A DNA stretch of 64,000 bases. Origin: Karalla daura (taxonomy: Eukaryota > Chordata > Actinopteri > Chaetodontiformes > Leiognathidae). Every line of letters starts with the position of its first letter. The stretch's first letter is position 1. The notes under the pieces were generated by a model that did not search any database, had not been told where the DNA came from, and was given only the letters and a program-made list of their open reading frames with translations. Shown piece by piece: positions 12,501 to 23,622 of the stretch. The position numbers were made by a program, and so were the translations under genes. The stretch is from positions 20,734,509 through 20,798,508 of the forward strand of contig CM055196.1 of the NCBI GenBank assembly GCA_029224185.1. The letters are read 5' to 3'.

Positions 12501-13546
12501 AGACAGTGTTTTGGCAATGCGTGCATGTGAAGTGCCTTTGGGTGTTTACTTAACTGGCAAATTATTTTGGATGTGCCACCCACAACAAGTGGTGGCTTAA
12601 AGCCCCTGTTTTCCAGTTAGCTCTGACCTCCTTTGACCTTGGGGGTGCATTGTTATTTCTGGAAACATCTCAGAGCAGCCAGTGAACAAGTTTGTTGTGG
12701 TTGGACTAAATAGAAGTCTGAGCTTTTAAACATAGTGAAATACTTCTGCAGGTGTTTGTGTTGTAGTTTATGCAGAGGTGCCATCGTCTGGGTCGCTGTA
12801 TAACACAATGACCTTGTACAACGACACATTTGGTGGTAATCTTCTCAATACATTATAGACCAAGAATTCAGCCTATAGCTTCTTTCCCCCTGGGCGGCCG
12901 CTGGATTCCTCTTAATTTTGCTTCATTGTAGGAAATCACTGTTCTAGAACAGGGACTTATTCAGTGGGACCTTGGGGAACGCTTTACCCATTAGTGGGCA
13001 GTACAGTGACCTTCACACAGTCCATCCATTTCCCTTCTGAGTCTTGGACTCTTTCCTTAGGAGCCAACATGACTGAAGCCTGATAGCTCAAGTTCAAGAA
13101 TCATGAAACGTCAACAAAACGGCAACTATTTGTTGTCAATCAGATGGTAAGTTTAGCAAATTAACTTTTATTCCATTCACCAAAGATGAACAATAAACAG
13201 TAGCAATAATCAGAACACTACTCAGAGCTACAATGAAAACAGAATATATTATATTTTTATATCTCTAGGTCACAACATTAGCAAAAAGTATGATGGTAAG
13301 CAATGGCCCTACTGTATTTGTGAAAGCAGAATAAAGCAGACGTGACGTAAAGCTGAAGTTCATGAGTTGTGTGCTCTCACCTTACAGTCGGAGGTTCAGG
13401 CAGCACCTCGACAGTTCAATCTGTGAAATGAACACATCAGACTCCCACACCCAGAGCTGTGTGGCTAAGTGAGAGGAGAAACATACAGGCTTATCCATTT
13501 GTACCACACTGTGTGAGGAAACATTAGTTAGCTCACATACTTGCAA
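9552..13546. other. Non-coding stretch, no gene seen
   Basis: The sequence is largely unique and A+T-rich. Small features are a duplicated TTCCTTTCATTC word (about 11629 and 11666), a CAAA-rich tract (12366-12393) and a NotI-type GCGGCCGC palindrome (12894-12901). No open frame exceeds 75 codons, and none resembles a protein family. Confidence 0.6.
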
Positions 13547-13660
13547 TTGTATTCTCACTCACTGGACTTTTTGTTTTAGACTAATAATGTCCAGAATTAA
13601 TCATTCTTAAAAAATGGAAAGCGGTGGATGATTTTGCATAGTGAGTGAGAATGAATACAA
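13547..13660. repeat. Imperfect inverted repeat, 17/21-bp arms
   Basis: The left arm TTGTATTCTCACTCACT (13547-13563) is the reverse complement of 13640-13660 apart from a 4-base insertion in the right arm. The arms are separated by about 76 bases. A second, weaker pair of matching words lies just inside the left arm and just outside the right arm. It may be a decayed MITE or a chance hairpin. Confidence 0.6.
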
Positions 13661-16600
13661 ATTTAGACCAAAAACAGAAAGTTGAAGTGGACTCTAATGA
13701 CTGTTGTTTACAAACTCCATACAATGAGGTAAAGCAGTGACTATAAATAGAAAAGCAGCAAGGATTTTCACCTAGGAAAATAGAATAAGTCTAAAGAAAC
13801 TGCCAAATTAACATTGTTCTACGTATGAACGTAGCTGCATAATCTTGTGTGCAGTCAACTTCAGCACCTTCTTTTTCCCACAATGAGTGTATAACATCAG
13901 TGTGTACTGTGCAACTAGAACACAGTTCTTTTTTTTTTCGCTTTCATTTCAGTTAATTATGGCTTTGACTTGCTTGTCTGCTATACGTGTTCTTCTCTGA
14001 GTTATGCGAACTGCCTCTTTTTAATGAAGTGAAGTCACGGCAGCCTCAAGGTGTTAGATGACAGAGGCAGCATTTTGACACATTAACACTTTGCTAAGAT
14101 TTTAATGCAACGGAAAGGGAAAAATCTGAGTGAAAGATGAAAAATAAGGGCAAGATATATATATTTTTTAACTTCTTAACTTAACTTAATCTGAATTTGT
14201 GGTTTGCAATTGCAATTATTCTCAGAGCACAAAATTTTAATAAGTTAAATTGTGTTAGAAATTAGCTGTAACAACCAAACAAAATGCACTAAATGTTTTT
14301 AGTTGTGATAAGTGACCCTGATTAAGCTTTCCAAATTGTTGTAATATTCTTAGTTTTATCAGTCGGCCTACACAAGAGGCAGAGGGATCGAGGCCATTTC
14401 TCAACACAGTTTGTGTGTAATGACATTGACCTTGGTTTTTACATGATTTGAATATTTAGCTCTCGGGCTAAAAGTAGAATTATTGACAGTATACCTGTCA
14501 TTACATTATATATATATATATACCAGCAAGATATCAATCTGTTTGTGCAGAGAGTCTCACTTGCTATGACTAGATATGATCGATTAATCATGAATAGGAA
14601 ACCTAAATATTCACAACAACAAACAGAGCTGTCCACAGCAGTTTTTACTGGATGCCCTAAAAATATCAGGGGTTTCTGCATTAGACTGAGGTGTGCCTGA
14701 CTGAATCCACGTGACTCATTTGGTAGAAAAGTAATCTGAGCAAATATGAAAGAGTTGACAAGGTAAAGCTGTTTATGATGGCTGATGATACGGAGATGTA
14801 AACTCACTCGCTTTAGTCTTAAATTGCAAATATCAGCAGTATCCTAGATCCAGGTTCTGCAGTAACAAAGAGATTAAAACAATATATTTCCCCCTTGAGG
14901 CAAAGTTAAAATGCAGCCATTTATGTAAATTGACTAAACTCAGTTCCCGTCTGTGTTGTTTTTTTACTGCTTTTTTTTACTCCTCTTAAAAGAAAAAAAC
15001 AAAAAAGAAACAAGGGTAATACGACTACCGTTTGCTTGTTTGTACATTTTCTGCACATCATGTGGCACATGCTATCAATGTCTATGTTAATGCAGGAAAA
15101 GTCAGCAAGTTACCATGTTCATTCACAGTCAATTTTCACACTCTTCTAGTTGCTCTGAAATGAAATAAAAATGCAGACCATCCTAGAATTCATTTAATGT
15201 TTCAAAAAAATATTTACAGCTAAACAAGTTGTTTCCTATGTTAAGGATTATTTTTGCGTTCTTTGTATGTTTTAGTCTATTTGAGACCTCTTAAAGGGTG
15301 ATCCATCATGTTTTATGCACAGTGTGTTCCTTTCTTTCCCCTCTGTGCTAAACCAATGCCAAGATCTTTTCTTGAATAATACAACAACAGCTTGAAACAG
15401 TCAAACCAAAATATAACCTTCTGCCCTTTGGCTCTGGATAACCCCCCTTAAATCTATTTCTGTGCCGTTATGCATAATTCAATATTAGAAAATTTGGAAA
15501 AATGTGGGAAAAAAGTCCCAAAGAAGCTTTGAGGTGTATTAGATCTTTAAAAACTAATAAAGTACTGGCTTAAATATTTCCTGAAAGCATTGAAAATTAC
15601 AATCACAGAATATATGTTTAACACACTTGCGATCGAGAGGAGATGAGATCGGAGACAAGACTTTGGAATTTTTAACATGGATGCAGAATATTCAATTATC
15701 TGACTACTGAAAGTCAAAAGTTGCATATTTATATTTAATCACGCTGATAGTAAAAACCTCATTCATTTTGACATATCACTGGTAAAGTTAGGATGTGTTA
15801 TTGTGGAACGAAAAACAGATGAAGTAAAACAAAAAGACAAATGCGATCCAACCCAAACTGTGTCAAAAGGCAATTACAAGCGTTAAATCAAATTAGCCTG
15901 AAGATAAATTACTTGATCTCCATACGTTTTGCCTTGTCAGTATGTTTGTTTTCCCAGCACCCACTGAGATGGGAACTGCTTACGTGTAGAGTCCGACACC
16001 GGCTGATTAATCGCTGCCCCAATCACAGCGTGGGGAATCTCCATAGGTTTCAGTTCGCAGGAGGTGGGAACGTACACAGAGACGTACACAATAAACAAAT
16101 GAGACAGGCCACAGCTCCCCGCATCTGCCTGTCCTATGCATGTCTGTGTGGCGAGAGTCATTAATTGGTTCGGAGATGGAGAGATGGATTGCTTAGATTA
16201 GGCTCCCTTTCACAACTTCACCTCTCCCTTGTGTTCCACCCTCATTCTCCCCACCTCCATTACCCAACTTTCCACGAGCAAAATTGAGTCAGGCCCTCTT
16301 AATTACATTGTTTCTCACTGCATTTCTAATATGTGACTAATTAGAGGACGACAAAAAGAAAAGGGAGATTGGTCTGTCTCTCGCCAGAGGTGAATCTGAG
16401 GATTTATTAAATAGACAGTCAGCAGGGTCAGTCAGCATTTCAGATTTACAGCAGCGGGGAAGACGCTCTGTCAGGATCAGCTCATCTATATGGACAAGCA
16501 TGTTTTAGCTTTTATAAGAAAGGAGGAGACGACTGGAGAGTGGGGAAGAATAATTACAGCCGGCCAAACAGCCAGACTAGAGGACGTATCTAGAGGCCTG

Positions 16601-17399
16601 AATTCGCCAGGAACTCTTGGAAGAAGGCGTGAGTGCCAGAGCTGTGCATGACCAAACTATCAACTTCAGAGTGAGCAGCATTGATTGGACCTAATTCTGT
16701 TCTGATTAGACATGATTAAAGGCTGGACGACTTCAATAGAATCCAAATGATTGGAAGTTTTGTTGCACTTTTTGGTGCTGAGTTGTCCGTGCTGTACAGA
16801 GGAGATTTATAGATTTTAGTGAAGCAGGACAGAATGTAGTTGTTCTGAGTGAAGAGAGTGCAGATGATTCTGGTAGATCCAATCAAAACTGGGTTTGTTA
16901 CAAACAGTCGACTGAGGGAGGTTTTCCCAACAGGAAAGGAAGAGGTCTAACAGAAACCCTCCAAAACCAGCCATGAACAAAATCAATGGATCGAAAGTGA
17001 ATTAGAATTAATATTTAGATTTATTGACAATGGTTTGTGCATAAACGAAGACTTTTACTCATTGTGTCCTTCCATAATTGAATGAGAACAGAAAAGTATG
17101 ATAATCAGACAGCATTTAGTGGTATTTAATAAACCAGTAAATAACCCTGGCGTATGATTGGTTTTCAAAACGTCTAATCAAAGATCTAAACAGCACCTGA
17201 ATATATTCACCTGATTACAAATAGCTACATTTTTTTCTGATACAGATCAGCAGAAACAGTAAATACTGACTACTGCAAGCCACAGAGGTGGATAAGTGGA
17301 GATAAATATTTAGGATAACCAAGGGCAAGCAGTCATCACAGATGCTCCTCACTTGCAGTATTTAAAGCTGAATCATTTAAAATGTTACTGTACGTGTCA
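13661..17399. other. Non-coding stretch with a TAAT-rich block near 16.1-16.4 kb
   Basis: No gene is supported. A short TA dinucleotide run lies at about 14505-14522, and A/T homopolymers lie near 14950-15010. The part 16140-16350 carries clustered homeodomain-type words (cattaattgg, cttaattaca, actaattagagg), which is a look common to developmental enhancers. The assignment is inference from word content. Confidence 0.5.
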
Positions 17400-18010
17400 T
17401 CCACATGTTGAAGCATGAAGTCAAAGAGATCCCTGACCGACCAATTAGTATCCATCTCCGTGCTTTATCAAGGCCAATTAATTATGCAGGTTGTAGCAAG
17501 GGACAAAAAGAGAAAAAACAAAACAACAATGCACAACGGGCCTGCCCGGTGTAGCATGCACCGCAACCCCCTAGCACCCCATAGCACCCCGTAGCACCCC
17601 GCGCCCTGAGAATAGCAGGCGGTGACGGGGTGAGGCCGAGGTCAGTCAAGGTGAAGGCTCGTTAAGCCGGGGGTTTTAAGTGGAACGACAACCCCGCTGA
17701 TTCAGAGGCTCCCCCAAGATAATCAGCGCCATCGGAGCTCCGCCAGGCTATAGGGGCGTCGGAGGAAGTAAAATCAATACAGGCCTCGCCAAGAGAAGAA
17801 CAGCATGGACCACACATGCTAATGATTCTGCCGACTATTGCCGCACCTGTGGAACGACTGCTATAAATGCACTCATCCTTGGCGGCGAGGTTCCCAATGG
17901 ACGCAGCATGGAAAGCAGTGGGAAAGACTTTACCGTTTGCTTCAGTTTTCCACGCCAAAAATCTGTTATGAGCCAGAGGCACTAATTAGATTGATTTCAG
18001 AGATTCAGGT
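17400..18010. promoter_or_regulatory. Candidate conserved regulatory block
   Basis: This block combines several homeodomain-type sites (gaccaattagtatcc, ggccaattaattatgcagg, ggcactaattagattgattt) with a G+C-rich centre and little simple repeat except a decamer tandem (17561-17600). Two open frames, one on each strand (17662-17982 minus, 17838-18155 plus), have no domains. The texture resembles vertebrate conserved non-coding elements. No conservation data were available to me, so this is a proposal. Confidence 0.3.
17561..17600 (+). repeat. Decamer tandem repeat, four units
   Basis: Four contiguous 10-base units occur: CCGCAACCCC, CTAGCACCCC, ATAGCACCCC and GTAGCACCCC. The last three differ only at the first base. 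The complement is G-rich, with four GGGG tracts spaced by six bases, so the minus strand fits the canonical G-quadruplex rule as well. Confidence 0.9.
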
Positions 18011-21000
18011 CATGGATCATTGGCTGAAGCCTTATAGCACTGTAAAAGTGCCATACACTACATATATAATGCAATTATCCACCACAGAGATGGCCTGCAC
18101 ACAGGAATGGTGTATGTTTTATTACCAAATACCCTGTGAAATATGTGTAAAATGAGTGGGTCTGGACTATTAGACCCCATATGAAGCCTGTGCATGCAGA
18201 AGATATAATAATCTAAATATAGCAGATTGTTTTTTCAAAAGCGCATTAAAGAAATGCAGATAAACCATTTCCTTTCCACATCAGTCCTCATTCAAAATAA
18301 CTAATTCTAAGTGCAATGAACGTGGTTGACACCCAACAATGAGATGAGATGGCTAACACACACAAACACACATAAATACACTCACACCTTATGTTTGGTC
18401 AGCAGGAGCTCTTCATAGGGAGCAGTTTGTTAACAGAGCTAGCAGATAATAAAGACTTCTACACTGTACTTTACACCCTTCCATCACATCCTTTCAAGAT
18501 ACCTTTGTCGCTGCTGTGGTGTCAATATGTGCAAAAGTAAAGCCCCATGCCCTTATTCAATGAAATCATAGTATCACAAGTGGATAAATGGTTTAAAAAA
18601 AACTCCTTTCTGAGGAGTCTAAAAGAAAAAGCTCCATACTCAAATTTCATGTACAATAAAGCAATGACCTAGCTGATTTCAAGGTAATATTGAAACAGAA
18701 TCTTGCTTTTATATGGACAAAAAATATGTCTTGAGCTAGTTTCAAGCTGTAAAGATCTGTAAGACCTGTTGGAATATGTCTTCCCATAACAACCGAAACA
18801 TGATCGGACATGATTTAATTATTTTCTTGAGGAGCTTTCTGCACTCAGATTAAGGTTATCAAAATGTTGGTGGCTTTGGTTGAGCAGGAGAAAAAGTCAA
18901 TTGTTGCCTTAAAGCATGAGAGAAATTCACTTTTTCGAATTTTGATTGCAGCTGGTTTGACCTTTATGTAGCAGAGGCATTCAGAAATGTAAAATCTTGA
19001 AGCCGTTTCATCGAAGTCTCAAGGATGTTATCAACGGTGCGATGTCCTTGCAAAAAAAAACAAGAAAAAAAACACAAACTAAATTGAACTAACATAGTTT
19101 TAGAAAAAGGAAAAAAAAGAAATTACGGTACCTCATTGGGTCCCATTGGGCTGTTTTGTTTTTAGTGATCATTATTTTATGTGCACATCTTGATCTAGAG
19201 CAGGTAACAGCTAATTTCGTCATAGTGACATGACACAGCAGGGTTCTGTTCATTACATGTTGGGGGTGAGAATCTGAAACCTTGCGACATACATGAAATT
19301 ATTGTGAATTATCCTGTGCACACAAATTATGTCGTGGGTGCGAGATAACTATTTTGTGCAAGAGCATGTAGGATTTCATTATACAACGTTCAGGGTTAAA
19401 ATAAAGCTCATTTTGCTGATTTCTGACCATTACATGGTGGTGGTGAGTATTGAAGTCCACAGAGATGCATAACCGTTTAACTATCTATCTAACTATCTTT
19501 AGCTGGACATTCGCTGGATAGTAGTTGTTTGGGCTGCAAAAAAAATGTTTTTGTTTGTATCAATTAATCTGTGGATAACTTTCTTGATTAATTGTTAGCG
19601 GCTGTTTCACAAGGAGATAAGGTCTGCCTCTGTTTTGTCTTTACTTCAATTTTCTATTATAGACTACCAAAGAAACCAGCAAATATTCACATTTAAGGTT
19701 CTGTGATGAAGAAATGTCCCCCCAGAACAAATTAATGTTGTATCTCAAGATTCCACAGTATCAATATATTGTTATTAGAGCAATGCCCTCTAGTTAGTCA
19801 TGTGTATGTCATTTACTGTTGCTGGGGGAATGTTTTGTCAGGACTCACACCATACCCGATCTGCAGGTACAAAGCACTGTTTCCCCTCTGAACATTGTCG
19901 AGCAGACTGGAAAGCTGTTGCTCGTGTGCGTTAAAGTGTTATCATTGGGAAATCACTGCAGAGTGCAGCATATGGTTGGTGTGTTTTGATGATTGGACAG
20001 CCTCGCTCTCTTGTTTCCCCACATCTGCTTTTCTGTCCATAATCTCTCCTCTGCATCGGCGCTGCACCGACACTAATGTGAGCGAAGGTATTTTGTGTGG
20101 ACGAGGAGGACAGATGTTGCCCTGTGTGAGTCTGACAGTTTGCAGTATCCGGAGGCGGCACGGTTTCACCGGTGCTGACTCAGACGGCGGTGAGCTGCGA
20201 GTTTTTCAGCGTCAGAGACTTATTAAAGATGCAGATGCATCGTTTTACTGTTTATGCTATGGGAATGGAAACACGCTGTTGACAAGAGTTGTCTGTGTTT
20301 TTGTCAGTTTGTCTACAACAATTTGCGGCTTTGGGGATCATTCTGACTGCAAATGAAAACCCTGCACCATTATGCATGGGAAGTTATGATCCTAACCTGT
20401 GTGAATAAATTTGCTGTTTGCATTTGTTGCTGGGATTCCATTTCAGAATTCAGATTCATCTCATCAGCACACTTTAAGACTTTTTATGCTTGTGTATAAC
20501 AAAGTTCTCCTATCTCCCCTAGTCATAATCAGTTTTTACTGATTCCAGATAATTTCGTTCATCCCTAACGAGTGCTACTGCAACAAGCCTCTATCCCTTA
20601 ACCCTAACTGGAAACTAAACTAAACCTTCCAAGTTAAAAAAAAAAAAAATTCTTACACTCTCATGACATGTATTTTCATGATTTACAGAACAGTATTGCT
20701 AAAGTGTAAAGATGCTTTATTTGCACTTAGATTTCAACTGACAAAACGTAGGGAGTCTCATGGCCAGGACATGAAGGACTTTATCTGCTGAAAACAAAAG
20801 AAACTGTACTTTATGGAAATGCAAAACATTTTGCACGTCCACCTTACTCAAAGTGCTCCCTCATGGTTAAGATTATCCAAGAATTATTGAATGTTGTGAG
20901 ATGAGATTATGAGAATCATGGCTTACTAATACCCTTCTGTGGGAGCACATGCAAGCAGTTCATTGTAAATTTGAGAAATATCACTTTTATTTTGTGAAAT

Positions 21001-23580
21001 ACTGCAGTGGAAGCACAACTTCTAAGGCTTAACTCCTGAACTCTTCTGTCCTACATTCTGATCATTCAGCTCAGTTTGTCAACACAGCTGTGCGAACCAA
21101 CAGGGACGCAATCTAAGGAAAAATCCTTAGATGCAACCGTCATTTGCAATAATTACAGCAAAACAAATTTCAAATCACAACACAATAATTTCCCAATCAG
21201 CCAAAGATACAAACTGTGCTTCACTCATATGTGCTTACCATTGAGAATGGCCTCTAGACTGTATTATACTGAACAGTGATGACATATAATTAATCTGTGT
21301 AAACAATCCTGAAGTGGATGATAAGATCAGACAGACGGAGACGAGATGTAAACACAGTGGGTGTTAATACAGCTGTCTGAATGCTCACAGCTCGAGTAGT
21401 GATTGACATCGTCAGTAGCAAAGTTGATCAATTAGAAACATGTTGTTTGTCTGGTACGGTCACTAGTAAGGTAGCAAGTTTCATCCAATGAATGATTCAG
21501 ATGGTTCAAAGGTCTTGTTTTCATGACATGATGTAAAAGTTGCCTGTGGTCAGTGGCCATGCAATACAAAACGATATACCTAGTATGTTTAAATATATAT
21601 ATAAAATCATGTTTATAAGCATAGAAAATTGGTAGACGGCAAGGAAATATTTTTCTGACAGTTGTCCACAGTATTTTCCAATGTGGAGCCGCAATTCACA
21701 ATAGAAGCACTGAAGCACACAATGTGTACCTCTGCAGTTGAAGATTCAATAGGTATTGGAAATGCACCTTTGCTCCCATTGTCAGTGGCTCTGTAAGAAA
21801 TGCATTATGCATCAAGTGACTCCAGCTGGAGCCCAGGGTCTACAGTATACACTGTGAAGTAAACTGTGTTAATCTCATGGCTTATTTACTGACAGACTTT
21901 ATCCTTGGCCTTGGCTTTGAACTCCTTTTTTTATGTGTCTCACAAAACCAGGACACTCCCTGTGGATACAGACTTCAAATGGGAAACACTGCTGAGGCCA
22001 GTAATGGGGACTTCTTGATCATTTGTTGAATCCAGGCGCTCTCGACATGATAAGAGACATTTTAATTACCTGGGATATAACTAATTCCATGAAAAACGTG
22101 TATTAGTAAATGTCAGATTCCTCTGCTTTAACATGACCAAATCCAAATGATTCAATTATTGAAACTATCTTTAAGTCCATGTATATATGATATGAATTGG
22201 AATATTAATTAAATTACAGTTAACTGTGAGGCCTGCGTGGTATTGAATTATAAATATAGCTCTGGTTTCAGGTCATTTGTGTCTCCACCTCCCCTTGAAA
22301 TGCTAACATTAACATACTGGTAGTAATGTCAGAGAAAGTTAATGGGCATATGAGTTAAAGATGTTAAGCGTCATGACATTTAGACGAGAGAGTGAAGTTG
22401 ATTATGTCTCTGTACATGGTTTAACAAGTCACCATTAAAATGACAAACATTTTTTGAACCTTTTCTTCACCTTCCTCAAATCTTTTTCAAACAGTCCTTA
22501 GTTAAATATCATAAAAAAATATATATATTTGTGCTGGATCGGCCTGTGTAACGGTTTAGGTAATGCCATTTTTCTTTTGCAGCTCATTCGTTGGCCCGCT
22601 GTTTGCTTCGGTAAGGAACATTTGGCTCTGATTAATGGCATCCATGCTCTCAATACTTCTGAGATTCAAAGCACACCACACTCGACTGAAGACACTCTTT
22701 CATCCAATTAGACTTAAAAATATTGTTTGGCATTTTCTTGGCGTTAGATGACAGACTCTCAGGTACTCATGCTTGATTTATTGCAAGCAATAATACACAG
22801 AATTGTGGTTTTCGGAGACCATGAGGTTACATGGAATATATGCATTAGTCAGATCACCTTTATGGCCCAGTGAAGCAGGACTCGGTGTCTCCAGATACAG
22901 AATCCCCACTGTGCATGCCCGTTGCACTGCAGATGTAGTTTAATGGGCTACAATCTGAATTCTGGGTCACTCCTTTCGTCTTTGTCTCGAGGCCAAGAGT
23001 GATCTAAAACACAGACCACCAGAGGTACCAATCACAGAAGCACCAGGTAGGACTGTCACATGCGTACAGTACACACACATACAACGCAGTGAGTCTCAAC
23101 TGTCTCCACTGTCCAGAACACATTTGACGGGTTTCAAGGCTCACGCACAGTGGGATTTACTCTATGTAATGCGTGTACATGTTGGAAGATTCGACACTGG
23201 CTGTACTTTTCCAGCCTTTCCAAATATATGGCTGTCCAAGTATAATGTGACCCATTTTAGAGTCATGGAGACAGTTTGACCTGACTTACTTTGCTACTTT
23301 GAATCCTCAGACCCATCCTGGAAAAAAAAAGAAAAAATATGCATCATTGACTTTTTGTTTATTCAAAATGGAAAGACAGTCTGAGGAAGTGATTGATAGA
23401 ATGAAATGGAAAGACAGTTTACAATGAGGAGAAATCAATGTATAAACATCAGTTCAGTCATGAAAGATGTGTCAGGGCCTGGGGTCATTAGCACTGGCTG
23501 ATCTGTTGAAATATTTCAACACCTCTGAGTTGTGTGAGCTTGAGTGTAGTGAACGAAATCCAAGTCTCTTCTTCTCCAAG
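18011..23580. other. Non-coding stretch, no gene seen
   Basis: The sequence is mostly unique and A+T-rich. It contains A-rich runs (19050-19120, A14 at 20636-20649), a 22-base diverged direct repeat (19251-19272 and 19428-19449), a CTCF-like word on the minus strand (19782-19797) and a G+C-richer patch at 19900-20350 with a 153-codon plus-strand frame that shows no domain. Confidence 0.55.
19782..19797 (-). promoter_or_regulatory. CTCF-like motif, minus strand
   Basis: The plus strand reads AATGCCCTCTAGTTAG. Its reverse complement contains ACTAGAGGGCA, close to the well-known CCACTAGAGGGCAG form of the CTCF core. The leading CC is not conserved. A chance match is possible. Confidence 0.25.
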
Positions 23581-23584
23581 TGAA

Positions 23585-23622
23585 TGGGACTTCCCATAGG
23601 GATCAATAAAGTCTGTGTCCAT
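23585..23622 (+). mobile_element. Possible non-LTR retrotransposon 3' tail remnant
   Basis: The words 'tgggacttcccata' and 'gggatcaataaagtctgt' followed by 'ccatctaa' resemble the 3' ends of fish Rex1/CR1/L2-group LINEs, which typically end in 'gggatcaataaagt' and ATCT-type repeats. Only about 40 bases are recognisable and nothing upstream looks like reverse transcriptase, so this would be a severely 5'-truncated copy. Confidence 0.4.

Noticed and set aside
19895..20356. 153-codon Cys-containing frame, plus strand
   Set aside because: The cysteines have no recognisable spacing, and two minus-strand frames overlap it.
20595..20611. Telomere-like CCCTTAACCCTAACT
   Set aside because: Fewer than two true units, so not an interstitial telomeric repeat.
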